NCBI GenBank assembly: GCA_009885205.1
Contig: VFLE01000040.1
Span: forward strand, 1-14,935
Length of the DNA: 14,935 bases
Direction of reading: 5' to 3'
DNA from: Candidatus Shapirobacteria bacterium
GTDB taxonomy: Bacteria > Patescibacteriota > Microgenomatia > UBA12405
The position numbers and the translations under genes are program-made. The notes below the pieces were generated by a model, which had not been told where the DNA came from, made no database searches, and saw only the letters and a list, made by a program, of their open reading frames with translations. This document shows positions 6,276 through 13,308 of the stretch, piece after piece (position 1 is the first letter of the stretch; each line of letters starts with the position of its first letter).

Positions 6276-6857
6276 CTATTTCTTATTAAGACTGTCTTTA
6301 TCCCAGTTTTTAGGATTATTTTTAATATAGTATTTTATTATTTTAAATCTTTCTTCACCTTCAATAATTTCGTCATAATATCTGGTTTGCCAACCAAAAT
6401 ATTTATTTTCTAAATGCATTTCTCTGGTAGTTCTGGCTTTATACCATCGGATAACAGTTCCTAAGCTAAATATCTTCATGGGAGAACTTTTAATCATGTT
6501 TTCTGTTTTCGTAGAGATAGGTTTAGTAGAGACGTGATTAATCACGTCTCTACTATTTTCTTTATATATTTCTGTATCCAAAAATAATTTTCTAATTCTT
6601 AACAATATATGAATATGGTTAGGCATAACAACGTAATTTTCCAGTTCAACATTACTAAAATTATTTGAAATCAATAATATATTTTTCAATGCAATTCTTC
6701 CTCTATCCGAAAATACCATTTTTCCCTCAACAATCTTTCCAAAAAATTTATTTTTACAATAGGTACAGATAGTCACAAAATATGTTCCATTACCTGAATA
6801 ATTCCAATCCATTTTTCTTCCACTTTCAACTCTATATTGGTCAGCAAACATCGACAT
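6276..6857 (-). CDS. REP-associated tyrosine transposase (RAYT, Y1/HUH family)
   Basis: About 193 residues from ATG 6857. The frame stays open to a GTG at 6908, inside repeat copy C. Family hallmarks are the N-terminal YRVESGRKMDWNYSG and YFVTICTYCKNKFFGKI, the HUH metal site in VVMPNHIHILLRI (H81 and H83), and the catalytic region WQTRYYDEII with tyrosines at 160-161, then YYIKNNPKNW. RAYTs nick and join single-stranded REP hairpins. Four palindromes with the expected GTAG foot surround the gene. Residues about 102-111 (SRDVINHVST) are encoded by repeat copy B, an in-frame insertion in the variable linker between the two catalytic motifs. The upstream frame from 6908 spells the same peptide from copy C, so the ATG at 6857 or 6851 is the likelier start. 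The gene appears intact. Confidence 0.9.
   Translation of the reverse strand: MSMFADQYRVESGRKMDWNYSGNGTYFVTICTYCKNKFFGKIVEGKMVFSDRGRIALKNILLISNNFSNVELENYVVMPNHIHILLRIRKLFLDTEIYKENSRDVINHVSTKPISTKTENMIKSSPMKIFSLGTVIRWYKARTTREMHLENKYFGWQTRYYDEIIEGEERFKIIKYYIKNNPKNWDKDSLNKK
6526..6553. repeat. REP-like palindrome, copy B (inside the RAYT gene)
   Basis: A perfect 28-bp copy located within the RAYT coding sequence, translated on the minus strand as SRDVINHVST without shifting the frame. A partial extra foot (GTAGAGA at 6511-6517) lies 8 bp away. Confidence 0.85.
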
Positions 6858-6888
6858 AGTTAATAATATAACTATTTCACAAAACCAT

Positions 6889-6916
6889 GTAGAGACGTGA
6901 TTAATCACGTCTCTAC
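6889..6916. repeat. REP-like palindrome, copy C
   Basis: A perfect 28-bp copy, extended to a 32-bp palindrome by AT at each end (6887-6918). It sits just upstream of the likely RAYT start and contains the alternative GTG start at 6908. Together with copy D, 56 bp away, it forms a close pair. Confidence 0.85.
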
Positions 6917-6972
6917 ATAAAAAATAATTTAAAATGTTAATTTAATGTTAAAATAAGCCATATATTAATATA

Positions 6973-7000
6973 GTAGAGACGTAATTAATCACGTCTCTAC
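6973..7000. repeat. REP-like palindrome, copy D
   Basis: A 28-bp copy with one change (A instead of G at 6983), which leaves one mismatch in the stem. The flank CATAAAA matches copy A. It lies between the RAYT gene and the trmH-like gene. Confidence 0.82.
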
Positions 7001-7031
7001 CATAAAAAAAATTATTTTCTTCTTAATTTAA

Positions 7032-7091
7032 ATGAAACTAAATTCTCATCAATTTTATAAAAGAATAAATATTTTTTATTTTCTTTTTTAA
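7032..7091 (+). pseudogene. Truncated upstream echo of the TrmH-family gene start
   Basis: ATG 7032 begins MKLNSHQF, matching the true gene start at 7105 (MKLNSHQL). 21 of the first 23 nt agree, and both differences are silent (CTA/TTA, TCT/TCC). Similarity then stops. The remaining frame is AT-rich and ends at TAA 7089-7091, 13 bp before the real ATG. It is a remnant of a diverged second copy of the gene start or, less likely, a leader peptide. Confidence 0.65.
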
Positions 7092-7104
7092 GTTAAATTT
7101 ATTT

Positions 7105-7647
7105 ATGAAATTAAATTCCCATCAATTACGCCGTAGTTCAATAGGGGAGGGGAGTCGTCATCAAAAAAAATCCGACAAAAATCCCATTGTTTTAGTTTTA
7201 GACAATGTCCTTGACACTTACAATATTGGATCTTTTTTTAGATTAGCCGATGCTTTAAATGTCGAAAAAATTTGTCTTTGTGGCCCAGTCGTCACCCCAC
7301 CCAATCTAAAAATTCACCGCGCTTCGATCGGAACTTGGAAATGGGTTACCTGGGAACATTATTATTCAACCACCGATTGCATTAAAAAATTAAAAACCGA
7401 AGGTTACACCATTTATGCCTGTGAACAAACCAAAAACAGTGTTTTATACAATAAAGTAAAATATAAATTCCCCTTGGCTATCATTGCTGGGTCAGAAATG
7501 AATGGAGTAGGGGAGTCGATCCGCCAGCTGGCGGACCAAGTTGTCGAAATTCCCATGTTTGGCATCAACAAATCACTCAATGTTTTGGTGGCAACATCCA
7601 TCATTTCTTTTAATGCTATTAGTAAACAAAAAACACCGATTATATAG
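7105..7647 (+). CDS. TrmH/SpoU-family RNA 2'-O-methyltransferase
   Basis: 180 residues. The three SPOUT motifs are clear: motif 1 LDNVLDTYNIGSFFRLADAL (about 33-52, with N42 and R48), motif 2 LAIIAGSEMNGVGE (about 125-138), and motif 3 VEIPMFGINKSLNVLVATSI (about 147-166). These form the trefoil knot that binds S-adenosylmethionine. The protein methylates a ribose 2'-O in tRNA or rRNA, but the target cannot be told from sequence. It is a short form without an N-terminal substrate-binding domain. Codons for GVGESIRQLADQ between motifs 2 and 3 contain a repeat unit: AGGGGAGT followed by a 16-bp GC-rich palindrome. A diverged echo of its first seven codons lies 73 bp upstream. Confidence 0.9.
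   Translation: MKLNSHQLRRSSIGEGSRHQKKSDKNPIVLVLDNVLDTYNIGSFFRLADALNVEKICLCGPVVTPPNLKIHRASIGTWKWVTWEHYYSTTDCIKKLKTEGYTIYACEQTKNSVLYNKVKYKFPLAIIAGSEMNGVGESIRQLADQVVEIPMFGINKSLNVLVATSIISFNAISKQKTPII
7507..7535 (+). repeat. GTAG-footed composite repeat inside the trmH-like gene
   Basis: GTAGGGGAGT (7507-7516), a 3-nt gap, then the perfect 16-bp palindrome TCCGCCAGCTGGCGGA (7520-7535). The same order and gap are seen on the minus strand at 14804-14778. A 5' GTAG foot followed by a hairpin is the general plan of REP elements. It is in frame and encodes part of a surface loop of the methyltransferase. Confidence 0.5.
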
Positions 7648-7672
7648 CCTATCTTTCCGTATATTTTGCTTA

Positions 7673-7700
7673 TTGTAAAGCTATTTTTAAGTGTTAGAAT
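7673..7700 (+). promoter_or_regulatory. gyrB promoter
   Basis: -35 TTGTAA (7673-7678), 16-nt spacer, -10 TAGAAT (7695-7700). The -10 ends 9 nt before ATG 7710, so the leader is at most a few bases long. It is the only promoter in the window with both elements in reasonable form. Confidence 0.5.
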
Positions 7701-7709
7701 TAATTGTTT

Positions 7710-9647
7710 ATGTCTAACACCCAAAAATATACTGGTGAACAAATCGTTGTCCTCGAAGGTCTTGAACCCGTTCGTAAACGCCCCGCCATGTATATTGGCT
7801 CGACCGACATCCGTGGTCTACATCACTGTTTAACCGAAATTATCGACAATTCTATTGACGAAGCTTTGGCTGGTTTTGCCAAAAATATTTGGATTATCAT
7901 CCATCCTGACAATTCTGCTACCGTCGCCGATGACGGTCGAGGTATCCCTATCGACATCATGCCCAAATACAACAAACCCGCCCTCGAAGTCATTATGACC
8001 ACTCTCCATTCTGGAGGCAAATTTGAAGGCACTGCCTACAAAGTTTCCGGTGGTTTACATGGCGTTGGTGCCGCTTGTGTCAACGCTCTCTCCTCTTTAT
8101 ATCGTGTCGAAATTAGGCGCGACAAAAAAGTATATTCCATGGAATTTTCCAAAGGTATTGTTAAAGATAAACTCCAAACAATTCCCCAAAGCAACATCCC
8201 TAGTCTAACCAAATTATTACCCGACAACACCACCGGCACTACCACCACCTTTTATCCCGACCCCGAAATTTTTAAAGAAACTACCGAATTTGATACCAAA
8301 ACCATTATCAAATCACTCAAAGATCGTGCCTATCTTACCTCCAAAATTTATTTTCATTTTTTTGATGAGAGAAATAATAGTGAACATCATTACTATTTTG
8401 AAGGCGGAATTATCTCTCTTTTGTCAGAAACCAACAAAGGCAAGGTTGTTCTTCATCCTCCTATTTACATTCATCAATCTGCCGATGATGTTGATGTTGA
8501 AGTCGCCATTCAATACAACGATACCTTCCAAGAAAACACTCCATCATTTGTCAACATTATTAACACTCACGAAGGGGGGACTCATCTTTCTGGTTTTAAG
8601 TCAGCTCTCACAAAATCAATCAAAGATTACGCTGAACGCAAAGAAATAATTAAAAACAAAGACGATGTCATTACTGGCGATGATGTCCGTGAAGGTCTAA
8701 CCGCTATAATTTCCCTTAAAATGGGTAGTAAAGATCTTCAGTTTGAAGGTCAAACCAAGGGAAAATTAGGCAACTCCGAAGTTCAACCTATTGTCGCCAA
8801 AATTGTTCGCGAAGGTCTTGATATTTATTTTGAGGAACACCCCGATATTGCCAGAACCATTATTAGTAAAGCCCTTTTAACTATTCAAATCCGTAAAGCC
8901 GCCAAAGCCGCCAAAGATGCCATCATGCGCAAAGGTGCTTTTGACTCGATGGGACTTCCCGGTAAATTGGCCGATTGCCAATCTAAACACCCCGAAGAAT
9001 GCGAAATTTATATTGTAGAGGGGGATTCGGCCGGTGGTAGTGCCAAACAAGGTCGTGACCGTAAATTCCAGGCCATTTTACCCCTGTGGGGTAAGGCTTT
9101 AAATACTGAAGGCATGCGACTTGATAAAATCGTTGGTTCTGACAAATTAAAAGATTTAATTATTGCCCTAGGTATGGGTATTGGTGATACATTTGATATC
9201 ACCAAATGTCGTTATCATCGGATTATTTTAATGGCCGATGCTGACGTTGATGGGGCCCACATTTCCACTTTATTATTGACTTTCATGTTTCGTCATTTAC
9301 CTGGGCTAATTGAACATGGTTACGTCTACATTGCCATGCCACCACTTTATCGCCTTAAAGTCGGCAAAAAAGTTGACTATGTTTATACCGATGAAGAAAA
9401 AGAAGAATTTTTAAAAAAACTAAGTGGTGACAAAGTTGAAATTCAAAGATATAAAGGTCTAGGAGAAATGAACCCCACTCAACTATGGTACACCACCATG
9501 AATCCCGAAACTCGACTCCTTAAAAAAGTTTCAATAGTTGATGCGGAACGGGCTGACGAAATTTTTAGAATTTTAATGTCCGAAGACGTCCCCCCTCGCA
9601 AAAAATTCATTGTCACCCACGCCCATTTAGCAACCTTGGATATATAA
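7710..9647 (+). CDS. gyrB: DNA gyrase subunit B
   Basis: 645 residues from ATG 7710; a TTG two codons earlier is possible but less likely. The GHKL ATPase motifs are E43-x3-N47 (EIIDNSIDEA), DDGRGIP (74-80) and GGLHGVGAACVNALS (114 on). The TOPRIM domain has E437-G-D-S-A-G-G-S and the metal aspartates D510-A-D512-V-D514 in MADADVDGAH. The C-terminal QRYKGLGEMNPTQLW is typical. Length matches Gram-positive-type GyrB without the E. coli insertion. With GyrA it forms the ATP-driven enzyme that introduces negative supercoils. At the position of E. coli K447 (PLKGK) this protein has W460 (PLWGK), in the quinolone-interacting segment. Two small genes separate it from gyrA on the same strand. Confidence 0.96.
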   Translation: MSNTQKYTGEQIVVLEGLEPVRKRPAMYIGSTDIRGLHHCLTEIIDNSIDEALAGFAKNIWIIIHPDNSATVADDGRGIPIDIMPKYNKPALEVIMTTLHSGGKFEGTAYKVSGGLHGVGAACVNALSSLYRVEIRRDKKVYSMEFSKGIVKDKLQTIPQSNIPSLTKLLPDNTTGTTTTFYPDPEIFKETTEFDTKTIIKSLKDRAYLTSKIYFHFFDERNNSEHHYYFEGGIISLLSETNKGKVVLHPPIYIHQSADDVDVEVAIQYNDTFQENTPSFVNIINTHEGGTHLSGFKSALTKSIKDYAERKEIIKNKDDVITGDDVREGLTAIISLKMGSKDLQFEGQTKGKLGNSEVQPIVAKIVREGLDIYFEEHPDIARTIISKALLTIQIRKAAKAAKDAIMRKGAFDSMGLPGKLADCQSKHPEECEIYIVEGDSAGGSAKQGRDRKFQAILPLWGKALNTEGMRLDKIVGSDKLKDLIIALGMGIGDTFDITKCRYHRIILMADADVDGAHISTLLLTFMFRHLPGLIEHGYVYIAMPPLYRLKVGKKVDYVYTDEEKEEFLKKLSGDKVEIQRYKGLGEMNPTQLWYTTMNPETRLLKKVSIVDAERADEIFRILMSEDVPPRKKFIVTHAHLATLDI

Positions 9648-9650
9648 AAT

Positions 9651-9926
9651 ATGCAAAAAATATTTGAAATATTATTTGCCCTATCGCCCTTTATTTTTAT
9701 AGTATTTGGAATAGCATTTTTAATAAATTTTTCAGTTAAAAAGATGCATAAAGGTTTAAAAAAATATCCAACCTATTGGCTTGCATTAACTATCGGTGGT
9801 GTCATCTTAGTAATTTACGCCATAATTAATGGTACAAATTATCCAGAATTATTTATTGGATTAGTTTCATCTGTTTCAGGAGCATATAAGACCTACACAA
9901 AGTTAAAGAATGTTAAACAAAAATAA
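9651..9926 (+). CDS. Small two-helix membrane protein
   Basis: 91 residues with two hydrophobic segments, about 6-28 (EILFALSPFIFIVFGIAFLINF) and 43-61 (WLALTIGGVILVIYAII), separated by a basic loop (KKMHKGLKKY). There is a third weaker hydrophobic stretch and a basic tail. Not recognised. It starts 3 nt after the gyrB stop, so it is likely translated from the gyrB message. Its stop TAA overlaps the ATG of the gyrA-start echo (TAATG at 9924-9928). Confidence 0.65.
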   Translation: MQKIFEILFALSPFIFIVFGIAFLINFSVKKMHKGLKKYPTYWLALTIGGVILVIYAIINGTNYPELFIGLVSSVSGAYKTYTKLKNVKQK

Positions 9927-9952
9927 TGCCACAAGATCCATCAAATGAATAA
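9926..9952 (+). pseudogene. Truncated echo of the gyrA start
   Basis: The mini-frame MPQDPSNE matches the N-terminus of gyrA at 10556 (MPQDTTNN). The first 11 nt are identical, then similarity decays. Its ATG overlaps the stop of the upstream membrane-protein gene (TAATG). Its TAA (9950-9952) overlaps the ATG of the NYN gene (9945). This suggests gyrA once started here and the NYN gene was inserted between the old start and the present gene. Confidence 0.5.
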
Positions 9953-10508
9953 TCAACAGAAATTAAAAATTGAATCAAAAGCCACAGTCTATATTGATTT
10001 TGGTAATGTCTACGGGTGGAAAGATCAACTAAAGAAAGTTGTTGATCCAAAAATTTTATATCAATATTTAAAAGGTTATTCTAAAATAGACGCTATTAAC
10101 TTCTTTTACGGCACCGACACCAATCAAAAGTCAATTGATTTTTTAAAACAAATTAAAAAAACTGGCTATAATTTAATTACTAAACCTGTTAAATATATAA
10201 CCGTAGGTAAGGTAAACAATCAAGATATAAAAATCAGAAAATGTGATTTTGATATTGAAATTTGCATGAATGTTTACCAACAACTACAAGACGGTTATCA
10301 AACCTTTATTTTCTTTTCTGGTGATGGAGATTTTGCTCCAATATATAATTTTTTAATTAAACAACACAAACAAGTTATTGTAATCTATGAACAAGGCCAT
10401 TTGGGTAAGGAAATTTGGGAGATTAAAAAAGGTTTATTCAAAACTCGATATTCTTTTTTACAAGTTGAGAATACAAAAATAATCCCCCCGATTACTCGGA
10501 GGGCGTGA
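9945..10508 (+). CDS. NYN-domain (LabA/DUF88-like) putative ribonuclease
   Basis: 187 residues. The NYN/PIN-like acidic active site is visible: D18-F-G-N21 (VYIDFGNV), KCDFDIEICMNV (D101, D103), and FFSGDGDFAPI with D127 and D129. The family is predicted to contain metal-dependent RNases acting on RNA in the cytoplasm. The C-terminal tail (NTKIIPPITRRA) is encoded partly by a hairpin. The gene sits between gyrB and gyrA, which are usually adjacent, and is bounded by an echo of the gyrA start on its left and the real gyrA on its right. It therefore looks like a later insertion. The start overlaps the echo's stop codon by 8 nt. Confidence 0.85.
   Translation: MNNQQKLKIESKATVYIDFGNVYGWKDQLKKVVDPKILYQYLKGYSKIDAINFFYGTDTNQKSIDFLKQIKKTGYNLITKPVKYITVGKVNNQDIKIRKCDFDIEICMNVYQQLQDGYQTFIFFSGDGDFAPIYNFLIKQHKQVIVIYEQGHLGKEIWEIKKGLFKTRYSFLQVENTKIIPPITRRA
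10484..10503 (+). terminator. Hairpin at the end of the NYN gene
   Basis: CCCCCCGA (10484-10491) pairs with TCGGAGGG (10496-10503) over a TTAC loop, seven of eight positions paired. It overlaps the last codons of the NYN gene. No T run follows, so termination is doubtful. It may instead belong to the GC-rich mini-palindromes or protect the mRNA end. Confidence 0.35.
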
Positions 10509-10555
10509 TTAGTCAAATTATAGTCTACAATTAATAATAAATCAAGATACAGAAT

Positions 10556-13213
10556 ATGCCACAAGACACAACAAACAACACTATCGTTGATAACGATAAA
10601 ATATTTATCAATAACCAAGGTAAAATTTTGGACGTCGACATCGTTACCGAAATGGAAAAGTCATACCTCGATTATTCCATGTCAGTCATTGTCTCTCGAG
10701 CTCTACCTGATGTTAGAGATGGTTTAAAACCTGTTCATCGTCGTATTATTTACGCCATGAATCAATTGGGTTTAACTGTCACGGGTAAAAATGTCAAATC
10801 CGCCGCCGTCGTTGGTGACGTCATGAAGTCGTATCATCCTCACGGCGATGGTTCTATTTATGGAGCTCTCGTTCGCATGGCTCAAGACTTTTCCCTACGC
10901 TATTTATTAGTCCAAGGACAGGGTAATTTTGGTTCCATTGATGGTGATCCACCCGCCGCCATGAGATATACCGAAGTCCGCATGGCCAAAATGACCCCCG
11001 AAATGATCGCCGATATTAACAAGGATACGGTCGAAATGATGGACAATTATGATGCTTCCACCAAAGAACCCACTGTCTTGCCGGTACGTGTTCCTAACCT
11101 TTTGTTAAACGGCGCTGAAGGTATTGCTGTTGGTATGGCCACCCGCATCCCTCCCCACAATTTAAGAGAACTTTGCTCTGGTTTAAATTTAATGTTAGAT
11201 ACCGCTACTTTGGAAAAAGTTGAGGATATAATAGCCACCACCCCAGTTGCTGATTCAGAGTTAACTACCCAAGAACTAATTTTTAAACCAATCCGCCTTC
11301 TTGAAAAAACCCATTTTACCTTTGAATCATCAGCCACCATCGAAGAACTAGTTAAAATAATTCAAGGACCCGATTTCCCCACCGCCGGTGAAATTTATGG
11401 CAAGACTGGCATTGTCGAAATGTATTCTACTGGTCGAGGCAAATTTATTATCCGGGGCAAAACCAATATTGAAGAAACCAAATCCGGAAAAATTCGCATA
11501 ATCATTACCGAACTACCTTACCAGGTTAATAAATCTGAGTTTGTTCAAAAAATAGCCGAGTTGGCTCGTGACAAAAAAATAATTGGCATCAGCGACCTTC
11601 GCGATGAATCCGATCGACACGGAATTCGTGTCGTGATTGAACTTAAAAAAATCAGCAAACCCAAAAGCATTCTCAACAAAATTTTCAAATACACCCAACT
11701 TCAATCATCATATTCGGCCAATCTTTTGGCATTAGTTGGTGGGATACCTCAAACATTAAACCTCCGACAAATTCTGTTATTATTTCTGAGACACAGAGAA
11801 ACCATCATCAGAAGACGCACCATTTTTGACCTAAAAGCCAATTACATGCGCTCCCATATTTTAGAAGGACTAAAAATAGCTTTAGACAATTTAGACGAAG
11901 TCATCAAAACCATTCGGGCTTCTGCCACTGCCGAAGACGCCAAAACCAACTTGATGGCCAAGTTTAAATTTACCGATCTTCAGGCCAATGCTATCTTAGA
12001 AATGCAACTCCGACGTCTAGCCGCCCTGGAACGTCAAAAAATCGAAGATGAATTTAGCGAAATCCAAAAAGTTATTGCCGATCTTACCTCTATTATTACC
12101 GTATCCACTAAAATGGTTGGAGTTATTAAATCAGAAAATAACGAAATTATTGAAAAATTTGGTGACGCCCGTAAAACTAAAATTATTGCCAAAGGTCTCG
12201 ACCAATTTTCCGAGGAAGACCTTATTCCCAACGAACCAACTTTAGTGACTATCACCCGTAGTGGTTATATCAAACGCTTACCCCAAGATACCTATCGATC
12301 CCAACAACGAGGTGGCACCGGTATTAGTGGTATGGGTATGGCTACTCGTGTCGAAGACGAAGTCGAAAATATGTTTTTTGTCAATACTCACGACGAATTA
12401 TTATTTTTTACCAACAAAGGTCGAAGTTTTAAAACCAAGGTTTGGGATGTCCCTGAATCTAGTCGTCAATCGAAAGGTCAAGCCATTATTAATTTAATCA
12501 ATATTGTCGCCGGAGAAACCGTCCAAGCCATTTTACCCCTTCGCAAAGAAAATCAAGATAAATTCATTATTTTGGCCACTAAAATGGGCATTATTAAAAA
12601 GACAGCCATCGAAAAATTTGCCAATGTCCGACTTTCCGGTCTAGCCTCAATTAAACTCGACGAAAAAGATCAATTAGTTTGGGCCAAAACCACTTCCGGT
12701 AATGATCAAATATTTTTAGTTTCCCGCCATGGTAAATGTATTCGTTTTAATGAATCTGACACTCGCCCCATGGGTCGTCATACTCGTGGCGTCAAAGGCA
12801 TAACTTTAAAAACCGGTGATGAGTTAGTCTCTATGGATGTTTTACCACCACGTCAACCAAATTCTTTTCGTCATCTTTTAGTCATCGCCGACAATGGAGT
12901 CGGCAAACGTTCTGATGCCTACCTTTACCCTCTCCAAAAACGAGGCGGATTAGGAGTAAAAGCTTCAAATCTTTCCGCCAAAACTGGTTTCATTGCCGTT
13001 GCTTCTGTTGTTTCCCAAAAAGACAACGAGGTTATCATAATTTCTAAAAAAGCTATTACCATTAAATTACCTCTTAAAGATATCCCCATACTATCACGCA
13101 ACACTAGGGGAGTTATTTTAATGAGATTAAAAACCACCGATGACAAAGTCAACGCTCTGACCATTTTAGCTTCACCAGAAACCGAAAATAATATAGGACA
13201 AGTCAAAAAATAA
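10556..13213 (+). CDS. gyrA: DNA gyrase subunit A
   Basis: 885 residues. The N-terminal breakage-reunion domain has VSRALPDVRDGLKPVHRR (about 46-63), YHPHGDGSIYGALVRMAQ, and GQGNFGSIDGDPPAAMRYTE with catalytic Y138. The coiled-coil and tower region follows. The C-terminal beta-pinwheel carries a GyrA-box variant QQRGGTG (583-589), which identifies gyrase over topoisomerase IV, and further blades with RGG/RG motifs (HTRGVKGI, KRGGLGVKA). Positions equivalent to E. coli S83 and D87 are G99 and G103, which would remove the water-metal bridge used by fluoroquinolones. No Shine-Dalgarno precedes the ATG. The upstream 47 bp is AT-rich with a weak TATAGT at 10519-10524. Confidence 0.96.
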   Translation: MPQDTTNNTIVDNDKIFINNQGKILDVDIVTEMEKSYLDYSMSVIVSRALPDVRDGLKPVHRRIIYAMNQLGLTVTGKNVKSAAVVGDVMKSYHPHGDGSIYGALVRMAQDFSLRYLLVQGQGNFGSIDGDPPAAMRYTEVRMAKMTPEMIADINKDTVEMMDNYDASTKEPTVLPVRVPNLLLNGAEGIAVGMATRIPPHNLRELCSGLNLMLDTATLEKVEDIIATTPVADSELTTQELIFKPIRLLEKTHFTFESSATIEELVKIIQGPDFPTAGEIYGKTGIVEMYSTGRGKFIIRGKTNIEETKSGKIRIIITELPYQVNKSEFVQKIAELARDKKIIGISDLRDESDRHGIRVVIELKKISKPKSILNKIFKYTQLQSSYSANLLALVGGIPQTLNLRQILLLFLRHRETIIRRRTIFDLKANYMRSHILEGLKIALDNLDEVIKTIRASATAEDAKTNLMAKFKFTDLQANAILEMQLRRLAALERQKIEDEFSEIQKVIADLTSIITVSTKMVGVIKSENNEIIEKFGDARKTKIIAKGLDQFSEEDLIPNEPTLVTITRSGYIKRLPQDTYRSQQRGGTGISGMGMATRVEDEVENMFFVNTHDELLFFTNKGRSFKTKVWDVPESSRQSKGQAIINLINIVAGETVQAILPLRKENQDKFIILATKMGIIKKTAIEKFANVRLSGLASIKLDEKDQLVWAKTTSGNDQIFLVSRHGKCIRFNESDTRPMGRHTRGVKGITLKTGDELVSMDVLPPRQPNSFRHLLVIADNGVGKRSDAYLYPLQKRGGLGVKASNLSAKTGFIAVASVVSQKDNEVIIISKKAITIKLPLKDIPILSRNTRGVILMRLKTTDDKVNALTILASPETENNIGQVKK

Positions 13214-13272
13214 TTATAGGGTACTCTTATAATGTAGCTTAGCAGTCAGGGTAGGGGAGTGATAGTCAGGTT

Positions 13273-13308
13273 AAAAAAATCAATTATGGCCTATTTTAGG
13301 CATAAATT
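13273..13308 (-). terminator. Rho-independent terminator of the recombinase gene
   Basis: On the minus strand, AGGC-type arms around 13283-13308 form an 8-bp stem with one bulged G (AGGCATAA on the plus strand pairs with TTATGGCCT) over an ATTTT loop. It is followed by TTGATTTTTTT (complement of 13272-13282). It lies directly at the recombinase stop codon and between convergent genes. Confidence 0.6.

Noticed and set aside
6858..6908. N-terminal extension of the RAYT from GTG 6908
   Set aside because: These codons come largely from repeat copy C and have no counterpart in the family's usual N-terminus. The ATG at 6857 or 6851 fits better.
6230..7000. CRISPR array from the four repeated 28-bp units
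   Set aside because: Spacing is irregular (268, 335 and 56 bp), one copy is inside a gene, the units are full palindromes, and there are no cas genes. A RAYT gene explains them.
7413..7742. Minus-strand open frame across the trmH-like 3' end and the gyrB start
   Set aside because: It lies antisense to clear coding sequence and has no recognisable domain. The other long antisense frames in gyrB and gyrA are likewise by-products of coding composition.
9945..10508. NYN gene as part of a standard gyrase operon
   Set aside because: It is not a known gyrase partner, and the gyrA-start echo on its left points to insertion instead.
13214..13275. tRNA-like stretch (GTAGCTTAGCAGTCAGG) after gyrA
   Set aside because: No acceptor, anticodon or T-arm pairing can be formed. 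It contains only a TATAAT, AGTCAGG twice 20 bp apart, and AGGGGAGT.
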